64,000 nucleotides of DNA from Scandinavium sp002470465 (GTDB lineage: Bacteria; Pseudomonadota; Gammaproteobacteria; Enterobacterales; Enterobacteriaceae): NCBI RefSeq assembly GCF_040750395.1, contig NZ_JBFLVD010000019.1:1-64000 (forward strand). The letters are read 5' to 3'. The notes beneath the pieces are model-generated. The model was given only the letters and a program-made list of their open reading frames with translations, did no database searches and was not told where the DNA came from. Shown here in pieces: positions 26,058 through 34,669 of this stretch (positions are counted from its first letter, which is position 1; every line of letters begins with the position of its first letter). Both the position numbers and the translations under genes were made by a program.

Positions 26058-26093
26058 ATGAAAAAGACAGGACTGGCTCTGGCCACCTTATTT
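26058..26093 (+). pseudogene. Possible 5' remnant of a bacteriocin lysis (release) gene
   Basis: A well-placed GGGAGA ribosome site precedes an ATG coding MKKTGLALATLFF, the kind of start seen in small colicin lysis lipoproteins (MKK plus a hydrophobic stretch). At about 26088 the sequence becomes the antisense of the Tn3-type transposase end, so the lipobox and mature peptide are missing. The fused frame runs on to a stop at 26202-26204. The order toxin-immunity-lysis supports the call; the short match makes it tentative. Confidence 0.35.
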
Positions 26094-26858
26094 TTTGAGC
26101 TTCTCGACTATGGCTGGTCTCAGTCGACGAAACTTACCGGAAGCCGGTATCCTGTTGCTTTTCCAGATATAATCGCCTGCCAGATTGATGTGCTCCCAGA
26201 CTAACGGCGACAAATGCGACAGCAGCTGCTCGTTGATCTTCAGACCTTTACGCTTCAGGGCATCGACCGCTCTTTCCATATACACAGTATTCTACAGGAA
26301 GATCGCTGCCGTCAGCAGCGTCAGTCCGCTGGCGCGATAGCTCTGATTTTCTGGCTTTCGGTCCCTAATTTCCCCCAGACGGGGCATGAATATCGCACGC
26401 GCCAGCGCGTTACGGACTTCACCTTTATTCAGCCCCGCCTATATCCGCCGACGCAGTGCAGGATCGCGGAACCAGTCCAGCATAAACAGCGTTCGCTCAA
26501 TGCAGCCAATTTCTCTCAGCGCTTTTGCCAGGCCATTTTGTTTGGGGTCGCTGGCCAGTTTTTTCAGCATCAGGGATGCCGTTACGGTTCCCTACTTTAT
26601 CGAGGTCGCCAGACGCAGCACCTAACGCCTGTGAATCTCGATCTCTTTCAGTTCAGACTGGTCGTGGATATCAGCAACTGAAGCGCCGGGTATTGATCCG
26701 CTTTCCCTTTGATAAACAGCTCTTTATCGTGGAAGTCCTGAATTCGTGGACAGAACACAAATCCCAGCAGATGCATCAGGGCAAGACATGATCGGTGAAA
26801 CCCGCTTTACCGGTGTAATGCTCCCTGATTTCCAGGAAGTTTTCGTGGCACAACAGGA
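26088..26858 (-). pseudogene. Decayed Tn3-family transposase (C-terminal part)
   Basis: Read on the minus strand, this is the C-terminal third of a Tn3-family TnpA: EIREHYTGKAGFTDHV, KGKADQYPALQL, LASDPKQNGLAKALREIG, YRASGLTLLTAAIFL, NTVYMERAV and LSPLVWEHINLAGDYIW. It is dead: in-frame stops occur at 26622-26624, 26592-26594, 26439-26441 and 26292-26294, and two compensating frameshifts lie near 26785 and 26655. Both ends are abrupt, abutting the lysis-gene remnant on one side and an EAL fragment on the other. No 38-bp Tn3 terminal inverted repeat was seen next to the tnpA stop. Confidence 0.88.
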
Positions 26859-26996
26859 GGTGTGGAAACGCAGGCCCAGGCTGCATGGCTGAAAGCCCAC
26901 GGCGTGAAATACGCCCAGGGCTGGTTATACAGCAAAGCCCTGACGAGCAGGGCTTTTATGCGCTGGTGTGAAATGCGCTGCGTTACGGCTGATTGA
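26859..26996 (+). pseudogene. C-terminal fragment of an EAL-domain (c-di-GMP phosphodiesterase) gene
   Basis: The plus strand reads GVETQAQAAWLKAHGVKYAQ followed by GWLYSKALTSRAFMRW to a TGA at 26994-26996. This is the closing segment of EAL domains (GVET...GQG-(Y/W)-L-(F/Y)-S-(K/R)-PL). Nothing upstream continues the domain; the frame breaks at the Tn3 junction at 26858/26859. It is a non-functional scrap. Its end overlaps the yigL 3' end by 14 bases on the opposite strand. Confidence 0.8.
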
Positions 26997-27789
26997 GATA
27001 GAGACGACGCAGGTAATGCGGCACGGCGTCATCGGCATTGCTGCCAATCACTTCCAGCTCAGGGTGGGAATCTTTCAGGCGCTGATGCGCGTTTTCCATG
27101 ATGCAGCCCTTGCCCGCCATTGAGAGCATCTCGGCATCATTCATACCGTCGCCAAAGGCGATACAGTCCTGCAAACCGTAACCCATCATCTTCGCCACGG
27201 CTTCCAGCGCGTGCCCTTTTGACACGCCGCCCGCCATCACCTCCAGGCAGGTCAACGTTGAGAAGCTCACGTTCACCCTGTCGCCCCAGCGTGCATTGAT
27301 GGCCTGCTCAAGCGGCAGAAGCACCTCATGGTCTGGCGAAGTGAAGAAAACTTTGCTGACGCCCTCGGCTTCCAGCAGGCCTGGCTCGTACAGCTCGTAG
27401 TTGAACACCGCTTCCTTGAAGAAACGCATCTCTTCCGGACGATGGCGGTTCATAAACCATTCGTCGTTGCGATAAACGTTGGTCACGATATCCGGACTGT
27501 TATGCACCACGCCGAAGAGATCGGTAGCGATATCGGAATCGAGGTTATGGGCAAACACCAGATTGCCATCAGTGTCGTGCACGCGGGCACCGTTGGAGGT
27601 GATCATAAACGCCTTGATGCCAAGGCCGTCGCGGATCTGCCCAACGTCAATATGGTGGCGGCCAGTGGCGAACACAAAGTTCACACCTTTGGCGGTCAGC
27701 AGCTTCAGCGTTTCTTTGGTGTAGGGGGACAAACGATGGTCGGGATTAAGCAGCGTGCCATCTAAATCAGACGCAACAACCTGGTACAT
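26983..27789 (-). CDS. yigL: HAD-superfamily phosphatase YigL (Cof type)
   Basis: 268-residue haloacid dehalogenase-like phosphatase of subclass IIB. Motif I is ASDLDGTLLNPDH (nucleophile Asp near residue 8), motif II VFATGRHH, the Lys of motif III is in GGVSKGHALEAV, and motif IV is CIAFGDGMNDAEML. In E. coli YigL acts on pyridoxal phosphate and on sugar phosphates, the latter under SgrS small-RNA control. It follows pldB by 30 bases on the same strand and borders the accessory insert. Confidence 0.95.
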   Translation of the reverse strand: MYQVVASDLDGTLLNPDHRLSPYTKETLKLLTAKGVNFVFATGRHHIDVGQIRDGLGIKAFMITSNGARVHDTDGNLVFAHNLDSDIATDLFGVVHNSPDIVTNVYRNDEWFMNRHRPEEMRFFKEAVFNYELYEPGLLEAEGVSKVFFTSPDHEVLLPLEQAINARWGDRVNVSFSTLTCLEVMAGGVSKGHALEAVAKMMGYGLQDCIAFGDGMNDAEMLSMAGKGCIMENAHQRLKDSHPELEVIGSNADDAVPHYLRRLYLNQP

Positions 27790-27819
27790 AGAAAATTTAA
27801 CCTCTGGGTAAGAGCAACA

Positions 27820-28812
27820 TTAATTATGTCGATCAAAAAACTCGACGATGGTCTGCAGCGCGACTGAGCGCATATCGTCCTTTTCAAAAAGGATCTCATG
27901 ATAAGCACCTTGTATGACAAGCGGGCTGTCATCTTCGCAAGGGTGACCTGCGGCGGCGCGAAGCTCGCAATAGCGATTGTGCATGCGGTTATCCACAACC
28001 CGTTCTTCTTCCGCCTGAATCAGCAACGTGGGCGTGTCATCATCCGCAGCCCCGGCCAGGATCTGTTCCCCGGCAAGCACCCCTTCACGCACCCAGTGAT
28101 ACGTGGGCCCGCCGACGCGGATATACGGGTTATCCGCATAAAAACCCAGGTTGCGCCGATAGCGTTCCCGGCTGTGGGTCAGGACATTCAGGCCGAACGG
28201 CAGCGCATGCCAGCGCCCCGTGCCCATGGCGTAGCTTTCTCTTATCCGCTGATGGCCCTCAGCAAAATCAAGAATGTGCCGCACCATCCAGTCCGGCAGG
28301 CGCATGATGATACCGAACATTGGCGCACAAAGCGCGAGCGCATCGCACTGGTGAGGATTGCGCTGTGAGAAGAGTGTGGCAATAGCCCCGCCCATCGAGT
28401 GGCCCAGAATATAGCGTTTACGCCACGGGCCGGGCTCGACTTCCTGCTGCCAGAAGGCGGTGAGGTCATCAACGTAATCACTGAAATTCACGACGTGCCC
28501 GCGGTGGCTGTCGTCGAGCATACGGCCTGAGAGCCCCTGACCACGGTGATCGATAATGAGCACATCAAAGCCGCTGTGGAACAGATCGTATGCCAGCTCC
28601 GCGTACTTTACGTAGCTTTCGATCCGCCCGGGACAAACCACAATCACCCGGTCGTGGTTTTCAGCACGAAAGCGGACATAGCGTACCGGAACACTATCCA
28701 CGCCTGTAAATTGTGCCTTTTCACGCTGGCGCCAGAAGGTATTCAGCGGCCCCATAGTGAACGCGGCATACGCGTTTTCTCTTGTTTTCCAGTCCATTTT
28801 CTGCCGAAACAT
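27820..28812 (-). CDS. pldB: Lysophospholipase L2
   Basis: 330-residue alpha/beta hydrolase that removes the remaining acyl chain from lysophospholipids and can transfer acyl groups to phosphatidylglycerol; membrane-associated on the cytoplasmic side. The lid and core segments VIVVCPGRIESYVKYAEL and LIIDHRGQGLSGR, the nucleophile motif ILGHSMGGAIA (Ser near 140), and the His in GAYHEILFEKD near the C-terminus are present. It ends about ten residues earlier than E. coli PldB. Probably cotranscribed with yigL. Confidence 0.95.
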   Translation of the reverse strand: MFRQKMDWKTRENAYAAFTMGPLNTFWRQREKAQFTGVDSVPVRYVRFRAENHDRVIVVCPGRIESYVKYAELAYDLFHSGFDVLIIDHRGQGLSGRMLDDSHRGHVVNFSDYVDDLTAFWQQEVEPGPWRKRYILGHSMGGAIATLFSQRNPHQCDALALCAPMFGIIMRLPDWMVRHILDFAEGHQRIRESYAMGTGRWHALPFGLNVLTHSRERYRRNLGFYADNPYIRVGGPTYHWVREGVLAGEQILAGAADDDTPTLLIQAEEERVVDNRMHNRYCELRAAAGHPCEDDSPLVIQGAYHEILFEKDDMRSVALQTIVEFFDRHN

Positions 28813-28922
28813 CGGCTATCCACCCCTGCTTACCGCGGAAGATCGTATTTTAATTGGCTTCACTTACAGCGCCTGCACAATAGCGTATTGTGGCATAAAA
28901 ACAGGCAATTCGGGAGTTTCAC

Positions 28923-29543
28923 ATGACCTTTGAGTGGTGGTTCGCTTATTTGCTGACGTCCATAATCTTAAGCCTTTCCCCCGGTTCCGGGGCCATTAAT
29001 ACCATGACCACCGCTATCAACCACGGCTATCGCGGCGCGGCGGCATCCATTGCCGGGCTGCAAACCGGGCTCGGCATTCACATCGTGCTGGTCGGCGTCG
29101 GGCTGGGTACGCTGTTCTCCCGCTCCGTGATGGCGTTTGAGGTGCTGAAATGGGCCGGTGCGGCGTACCTTATCTGGCTTGGCATTCAGCAGTGGCGCGC
29201 GGCAGGCGCAATCGATCTCAATGCCGTCGCGAAGACTCAGACGCGCGGGCATCTTTTTAAACGTGCAGTGTTTGTGAATCTGACCAACCCGAAAAGCATC
29301 GTGTTTCTGGCCGCCCTTTTCCCACAGTTTATCGTGCCGCATCAGCCTCAGGTGATGCAGTACGTGGTGCTTGGTGTGACGACTATCGTGGTCGATATCA
29401 TCGTAATGATTGGCTACGCGACGCTGGCGACGAGGATTGCAGGCTGGATCAAAGGGCCTCGTCAGATGAAGGCCCTGAATAGAGTGTTCGGTTCGCTGTT
29501 TATGCTGGTTGGCGCGCTGTTAGCTTCCGCGCGCCATGCCTGA
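28923..29543 (+). CDS. rhtB: Homoserine/homoserine lactone efflux protein RhtB
   Basis: 206-residue LysE/RhtB-family exporter with about five to six membrane helices. The N-terminal signature SIILSLSPGSGAINTMTTAI and the VNLTNPKSIVFLAALFPQF segment are diagnostic. It exports homoserine and homoserine lactone, relieving toxicity. Its stop codon directly abuts the stop of convergent rhtC with no base between. It is divergent from pldB (110 bases). Confidence 0.96.
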   Translation: MTFEWWFAYLLTSIILSLSPGSGAINTMTTAINHGYRGAAASIAGLQTGLGIHIVLVGVGLGTLFSRSVMAFEVLKWAGAAYLIWLGIQQWRAAGAIDLNAVAKTQTRGHLFKRAVFVNLTNPKSIVFLAALFPQFIVPHQPQVMQYVVLGVTTIVVDIIVMIGYATLATRIAGWIKGPRQMKALNRVFGSLFMLVGALLASARHA

Positions 29544-30164
29544 TTAGCGCGAGATAATAAGGTGGATACCGAACCCGGCAAACAGGGTACCGGCCACGCC
29601 ATCAATCCATTTGGCCATACGCTGATAGCCGCGGCGCATGGCTGGCATTGCAAACAGGCTCGCCACCACGGTAAACCACGCAAAGGTTTCCACGATAATC
29701 AGCAGGAAAATACCCCAGCGCTCTGCGCCGCCGATGTCGTCTCCGACGAACAGGGAAAATACCGAACCGAAATAGATAATCGCTTTTGGGTTGGCGAGGT
29801 TGGTCAGCAGCCCTTTCAGGAAACTCTTGCCGCCCTGCGCCAGCTCCACTTCCGGGGCTTCCGCAGGCGCTTCGCTTTTCTTCAGCGCACCGCGCAGCAT
29901 CTGATAGCCCATCCAGCACAGGTACAGGCCACCGCCAACCATAATGATGTTATGCAGCCAGGCCATTTTTTCGAGGATAAGGTGTAAACCGAGCAGCGCC
30001 ACGCCCGCCCAGACCATGACGCCTGCGGTAATGCCGAGCACGCCCATCATCGCCTCTTTACGGGAGCGGCTGACGGCGGTTTGCGACACAAAGAAAAAGT
30101 CCGGGCCCGGGCTCATCAGCGCAATCAGATGCACCATCGCCACGGTGAGAAAAAGCATCAGCAT
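29544..30164 (-). CDS. rhtC: Threonine efflux protein RhtC
   Basis: 206-residue LysE/RhtB-family inner-membrane exporter of threonine, paralogous to the adjacent rhtB. Signature segments are LIALMSPGPDFFFVSQTAV near residue 13 and LTNLANPKAIIYFGSVFSLF near 120. It lies downstream of recQ (63-base gap) on the same strand and converges on rhtB. Confidence 0.96.
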   Translation of the reverse strand: MLMLFLTVAMVHLIALMSPGPDFFFVSQTAVSRSRKEAMMGVLGITAGVMVWAGVALLGLHLILEKMAWLHNIIMVGGGLYLCWMGYQMLRGALKKSEAPAEAPEVELAQGGKSFLKGLLTNLANPKAIIYFGSVFSLFVGDDIGGAERWGIFLLIIVETFAWFTVVASLFAMPAMRRGYQRMAKWIDGVAGTLFAGFGIHLIISR

Positions 30165-30227
30165 AGAAATAACTCGCGGGAGAATGATTCAGTGAGTGAT
30201 TATCCTGACACCTTTTTGTTCGCTTGA

Positions 30228-32063
30228 CTACTCTTCATCATCCCCGTCGACATGCGAGCGAATCAGCGCGAGAAACTCCTGCCCGAAGCGCTCCAGTTTA
30301 CGCACGCCTACGCCGTTGACGCTGAGCATTTCGCCCGGGCTGGTCGGCATCTGTTCGGCCATCTCGATGAGCGTGGCGTCGTTAAACACCACGTAAGGCG
30401 GAATGTTTTCTTCGTCGGCGATGACTTTTCGCAGCTTGCGCAGTTTGGCAAACAGCTTACGGTCATAATTGCCGCCGTAGGATTTCTGCGCCACGCGAGG
30501 CTTGAGCGCCAGCACGCGCGGCACGGCCAGCTGTAAAGGTGTTTCAGCGCGTAAAACAGGACGCGCGGCTTCGGTGAGCTGCAGCGCCGAATGCATCGCA
30601 ATGTTCTGCGTCGCAAAGCCAAGGTGAATCAGTTGGCGGATCACGCTCACCCAGTGTTCGTGAGTTTTATCGCGCCCCATTCCGTAGACCTTGAGTTTGT
30701 CGTGGCCCATTTCACGGATACGCTGGTTATTCGCCCCGCGCAACACTTCCACCACGTAGCCCATCCCAAAACGCTGGTTGACGCGGCCAATCGTTGAAAG
30801 TGCTATTTGCGCGTCGTTCACGCCGTCATACTGCTTCGGCGGATCGAGACAGATATCGCAGTTGCCGCAAGGCTCCTGACGCCCTTCACCGAAGTAGTTC
30901 AGCAGCACCAGACGGCGGCAGGTTTGCGCTTCGGCAAACGCGCCCATCGCATTGAGCTTATGTCGCTCAATGTCCTGCAACTGGCCGGCAGGCTTTTCTT
31001 CGAGACAGCGGCGCAACCACGCCATATCGGCCGGATCGTAAAACAGCATCGCTTCAGCGGGCAGGCCGTCACGCCCGGCGCGGCCCGTTTCCTGGTAGTA
31101 GGATTCGATATTGCGTGGAATGTCGAAGTGCACCACGAAGCGCACGTTTGGTTTGTTGATGCCCATGCCGAAGGCCACGGTTGCGACCACGATTTGCAGA
31201 TCGTCGCGCTGGAAGCGCTCCTGCACGTCCGCGCGAAGGTTGCTCTCCAGCCCGGCGTGGTACGCGCCCGCGCTGATTCCACGGCTTTGCAAACGCGCTG
31301 CGGTGTCTTCCACCTTCGCGCGGCTGTTGCAGTAAATAATGCCGGACTTGCCGCGCTGCTCCTGAACGTAACGCATCAGCTGGTCGAGAGGCTTAAATTT
31401 CTCCATCAGCATGTAGCGGATGTTCGGGCGGTCAAAGCTGCTTATCTGAATCAGCGGATCGTTGAGGCCGAGCAGACGGACGATGTCGCTGCGGGTGGTG
31501 TCGTCGGCGGTAGCGGTGAGCGCCATAAACGGCAGCGTCGGGAAGCGCTGGCGCAGCTGGCCAAGGGCGGCATATTCAGGGCGGAAATCGTGGCCCCACT
31601 GGGAGATACAGTGCGCCTCATCGACCGCCAGCATCACCGGGTTCCAGTGGCTGAGGTTGTCGAGGAAGTTATCGAGCATCAGGCGCTCAGGAGCGATATA
31701 CAGCAGGCGGATTTTGCCGGTGCGACAGCCCGCCATCACGTCCTGCTGCTGTTCGCGAGTCTGAGTCGAGTTAAGACAGGCCGCCGCCACGCCGTTCGCA
31801 AGCAGCTGGTCGACCTGGTCTTTCATCAGAGAAATCAGCGGTGAGACGACCACCGTGAGGCCATCAAGCACCAGCGCGGGGATCTGATAGCACAGGGATT
31901 TCCCGCCGCCGGTCGGCATCACCACCAGACAATCGCGTCCTTCGAGCACCGTCTCGATGATGGTTTCCTGACCCGGGCGGAACTGCTGGTAGCCGAAGGT
32001 TTCCTGCAAAACCTGCTTTGCCAGCGTTACCTGATTGATCACTTCCGCCTGCGTCACGCTCAC
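30228..32063 (-). CDS. recQ: ATP-dependent DNA helicase RecQ
   Basis: 611-residue 3'-5' superfamily 2 helicase of the RecF recombination pathway. Walker A MPTGGGKSLCYQ (near residue 50), DEAH box AVDEAHCISQWGHDFRPEY, helicase motif VI YYQETGRAGRDG, zinc-binding cysteines in EAQTCRRL and EPCGNCDIC (near 380-405), a winged-helix RQC domain, and a C-terminal HRDC domain (about 530-605). The start is GTG (32061-32063). It is followed by rhtC and preceded by the pldA terminator. Confidence 0.97.
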   Translation of the reverse strand: MSVTQAEVINQVTLAKQVLQETFGYQQFRPGQETIIETVLEGRDCLVVMPTGGGKSLCYQIPALVLDGLTVVVSPLISLMKDQVDQLLANGVAAACLNSTQTREQQQDVMAGCRTGKIRLLYIAPERLMLDNFLDNLSHWNPVMLAVDEAHCISQWGHDFRPEYAALGQLRQRFPTLPFMALTATADDTTRSDIVRLLGLNDPLIQISSFDRPNIRYMLMEKFKPLDQLMRYVQEQRGKSGIIYCNSRAKVEDTAARLQSRGISAGAYHAGLESNLRADVQERFQRDDLQIVVATVAFGMGINKPNVRFVVHFDIPRNIESYYQETGRAGRDGLPAEAMLFYDPADMAWLRRCLEEKPAGQLQDIERHKLNAMGAFAEAQTCRRLVLLNYFGEGRQEPCGNCDICLDPPKQYDGVNDAQIALSTIGRVNQRFGMGYVVEVLRGANNQRIREMGHDKLKVYGMGRDKTHEHWVSVIRQLIHLGFATQNIAMHSALQLTEAARPVLRAETPLQLAVPRVLALKPRVAQKSYGGNYDRKLFAKLRKLRKVIADEENIPPYVVFNDATLIEMAEQMPTSPGEMLSVNGVGVRKLERFGQEFLALIRSHVDGDDEE

Positions 32064-32076
32064 CCCTACCCTGAAA

Positions 32077-32104
32077 TAAAAACAGGCGCTATTTTCAGCG
32101 CCTG
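32077..32104 (-). terminator. Terminator of pldA
   Basis: The stem CAGGCGCT/AGCGCCTG (32083-32104) is followed on the minus strand by TTTTTATTT. It lies 18 bases after the pldA stop and just before the recQ start, separating the two. Confidence 0.8.
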
Positions 32105-32122
32105 AGAGTCAGAGTGCAACGA

Positions 32123-32992
32123 TTAAAACAGATCGTTAAGCATTACGCCGACGCCAACGCGGGTCTGGTTGAAGTTGTAATCAATCAGAGATTCGCCGTA
32201 GCCGCTGTAGACCTGAGTATAAAGACGCATATGTTTGGTCACCGGATAGCTGATGCCAAGCTCAGCGCCGCCGTAGCCGGTATTCCAGTTATACTGCCCT
32301 TTGGCGCTCAGCACCGCATCGCCCAGCTGGTAGCCAATTTTCAGCTGGTAGTAGCCCATGTATTTGGTGATATCCGGGTTGTCGTCGGTGTCGCCAATCA
32401 CAAACCACGGCTTCACTTCGACCATCATGTTGCCATTTTGCGCCATCAGGCGAGTGTACATGCGGTTCCAGCTGCGTGAAGTCGGGTCTGAGCGTCCGTT
32501 GGAGTCGTGGTTATAGCCGACCTCCACATCGCGTAACGTCCAGTCGCCAAGACGGTAGTCGGTCGCAAACCCGACGAACACCTGCGGCTCGTAGTTGGTT
32601 TCGCGGAAGGGGGAAGATTCCCCGGTGTTGGAAAGCTGCCACCAGGATTTTTGCGTGTAGGACGCACCAAAGACGGAGTTATCACCAAAGATCCCACGCC
32701 AGATGGGGAACGCCAGGCTGAGCTGATATTTCACCTCATCCTTACGCGCGTTGTCCGCCCAGTTATAGGTCTGGATCGCTTCTTTGTTGATGTCGCTGCT
32801 CCAGGTATAGAGCAGGTAGTTGGTGTCATATGGATAGAGCGTGAACGGGTTGTCGTGCTCCTGTAACAGGTTAGCGATGATGCTGCCGCGCACGGCGGGC
32901 GTATCATGCACGTCCTTGATTGTTGCTTCCTTCGCGTAAACGCTAAGCGGCAGCCCTGCCACCGCCAGTAACCAACCCAGCCTGGTTCGCAT
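32123..32992 (-). CDS. pldA: Outer membrane phospholipase A (OMPLA)
   Basis: 289-residue outer-membrane beta-barrel enzyme that hydrolyses phospholipids that have moved to the outer leaflet. A signal peptide (about 1-20, cleaved after VYA) is followed by the 12-stranded barrel. The catalytic segment YNHDSNGRSDPTSRSWNR contains the active-site His, Ser and Asn. It ends in the aromatic VGVMLNDLF typical of BAM-inserted barrels. The ATG at 32992 has the ribosome site CAGGAG; a longer in-frame reading would add 17 residues before the signal peptide. Monocistronic, with its own terminator. Confidence 0.97.
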   Translation of the reverse strand: MRTRLGWLLAVAGLPLSVYAKEATIKDVHDTPAVRGSIIANLLQEHDNPFTLYPYDTNYLLYTWSSDINKEAIQTYNWADNARKDEVKYQLSLAFPIWRGIFGDNSVFGASYTQKSWWQLSNTGESSPFRETNYEPQVFVGFATDYRLGDWTLRDVEVGYNHDSNGRSDPTSRSWNRMYTRLMAQNGNMMVEVKPWFVIGDTDDNPDITKYMGYYQLKIGYQLGDAVLSAKGQYNWNTGYGGAELGISYPVTKHMRLYTQVYSGYGESLIDYNFNQTRVGVGVMLNDLF

Positions 32993-33147
32993 CACGATGT
33001 TCTCCTGAGAAATTTTTTTATTAAGATTTATGCTGGGCGTCATTCTACATACTTATCGGCATCTTGAGCGGTAATCGTTTCTGAAAGTAGCAATCAACAT
33101 TTCATAGGCATAAAATCAACATTTCATTAACCAATGGACAGGTTGCT

Positions 33148-33615
33148 ATGTCGAAAGAATTGACCGCCGAAGAAGCGCTAAAACTGGTCGGTGATATTTT
33201 TGTGTACCATATGCCCTTCAACCGCGCGCTGGGGCTCGAACTGGAGCGCTACGAAAAAGCCTTCGCCCAGCTCAGCTTTAACAATCAGCCGATGATGGTT
33301 GGCAACTGGGCCCAGAGTATTCTGCACGGTGGCGTGATCGCCTCCGCGCTGGACGTAGCCGCAGGCCTGGTCTGCGTGGGCAGCACGCTCACCCGCCACG
33401 AGACGATCAATGAAGATGAACTGCGCCAGCGCCTGTCGCGGATGGGCACCATCGATCTACGCGTCGACTACCTTCGCCCCGGTCGGGGAAACCGCTTTAC
33501 GGCCACCGCCAGCCTGCTGCGCGCGGGTAACAAAGTTGCGGTAGCGCGAGTCGAGTTACATAACGAAGAGCAGCTCTATATTGCCAGCGCAACCGCCACT
33601 TATATGGTGGGTTGA
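33148..33615 (+). CDS. yigI: Acyl-CoA thioesterase-like protein YigI
   Basis: 155-residue hot-dog-fold protein of the PaaI thioesterase group. The segment NWAQSILHGGVIASALDVAAG carries the conserved HGG helix start, followed by a strand pair TIDLRVDYLRPGRGNRFTA typical of the fold. The E. coli relative acts on medium- and long-chain acyl-CoA. It is divergent from pldA and is followed by rarD 50 bases later. Confidence 0.92.
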   Translation: MSKELTAEEALKLVGDIFVYHMPFNRALGLELERYEKAFAQLSFNNQPMMVGNWAQSILHGGVIASALDVAAGLVCVGSTLTRHETINEDELRQRLSRMGTIDLRVDYLRPGRGNRFTATASLLRAGNKVAVARVELHNEEQLYIASATATYMVG

Positions 33616-33665
33616 GGGCAGAAAATCGGGTAACATCGGTTTACTTTTTTGTAACGGATTTTCCC

Positions 33666-34559
33666 ATGGATGCTAAACAGACGCGGCAGGGCGTGCTTCT
33701 CGCCCTGGCCGCTTATTTTATTTGGGGCGTGGCACCAGCGTACTTCAAGGTGATCCACTACGTGCCTGCCGATGAGATCCTGACCCACCGTATCATCTGG
33801 TCATTTTTCTTTATGATTGCGCTGATCTCCATCAGCCGTCAGTGGAGCGGGATCAAACGCCTCTGCCAGACGCCCAAAAAAATCCTGATGCTGGCCGTTT
33901 CCGCGGTGCTGATTGGCGGCAACTGGCTGCTGTTTATCTGGGCTGTTAACAATCAGCATATGCTCGAAGCCAGCCTCGGCTACTTTATTAACCCGCTGGT
34001 TAACGTCGTACTGGGGATGATTTTCCTCGGCGAGCGCTTCCGCCGTATGCAATGGCTGGCGGTGATCCTGGCAGCCTGTGGCGTACTGGTGCAGCTCTGG
34101 ACGTTCGGCTCACTGCCGGTCATCGCGCTGGGCCTGGCCTTCAGCTTCGCATTCTACGGCCTGGCGCGTAAAAAAATCGCCGTCGATGCGCAGACCGGGA
34201 TGCTGGTCGAAACGCTGTGGCTGCTGCCGGTGGCAGCGATTTACCTGTTCGGCATTGCCGACAGCGCCACCAGCCATATGGGGCAAAACCCGTGGTCGCT
34301 GAATCTGCTGCTGATGGCGGCAGGCGTGGTCACCACCATCCCGCTGCTGTGCTTTACCGGTGCGGCAACTCGCCTGCGGCTTTCCACGCTGGGCTTCTTC
34401 CAGTACATCGGCCCAACGCTGATGTTCCTGCTGGCGATCGTGTTCTACGGAGAAACCCCGGGCGCGGATAAAATGATCACTTTCGCCTTCATCTGGGTCG
34501 CTCTGGCCGTATTTGTGATGGATGCAATTTATACCCTGCGCCGCACGCCAAAAGGCTGA
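33666..34559 (+). CDS. rarD: EamA-family permease RarD
   Basis: 297-residue inner-membrane protein with ten predicted helices in two EamA repeats, the enterobacterial RarD protein (once named for chloramphenicol resistance). The N-terminus QTRQGVLLALAAYFIWGVAP and the central NNQHMLEASLGYFINPLVNV segment are characteristic. The substrate is not established. The ATG at 33666 matches the family; an in-frame start 54 bases upstream overlaps the end of yigI. A hairpin follows. Confidence 0.95.
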   Translation: MDAKQTRQGVLLALAAYFIWGVAPAYFKVIHYVPADEILTHRIIWSFFFMIALISISRQWSGIKRLCQTPKKILMLAVSAVLIGGNWLLFIWAVNNQHMLEASLGYFINPLVNVVLGMIFLGERFRRMQWLAVILAACGVLVQLWTFGSLPVIALGLAFSFAFYGLARKKIAVDAQTGMLVETLWLLPVAAIYLFGIADSATSHMGQNPWSLNLLLMAAGVVTTIPLLCFTGAATRLRLSTLGFFQYIGPTLMFLLAIVFYGETPGADKMITFAFIWVALAVFVMDAIYTLRRTPKG

Positions 34560-34567
34560 CATCTCAG

Positions 34568-34590
34568 GCTTTGCCGGTTTCCGGCAAAGC
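34568..34590 (+). terminator. Terminator-like hairpin after rarD
   Basis: A perfect 10-bp stem GCTTTGCCGG/CCGGCAAAGC closes on a three-base TTT loop and is followed by TCTTCC. It ends 9 bases after the rarD stop begins its downstream region and probably separates rarD from the next gene. Confidence 0.65.
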
Positions 34591-34669
34591 TCTTCCGGTA
34601 AAATTCTTTGTGATTTCAACCGGCTTCTCACATCTTCAGGGCATGTGCTCTTAACGATATGAAAGCCGG

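Noticed and set aside
26214..26681. 155-codon plus-strand frame inside the insert
   Set aside because: It is the antisense of the Tn3-type transposase remnant, whose protein matches are clear on the minus strand.
32022..32044. Possible tandem regulatory repeats at the metR start (TGAA-N5-TTCA, 22032-22044) considered as a firm MetR site
   Set aside because: The match overlaps the metR start codon and is too short to be called alone; mentioned only as suggestive in the met-box entry. Coordinates given here refer to the recQ start region, which I also checked and found no operator in.
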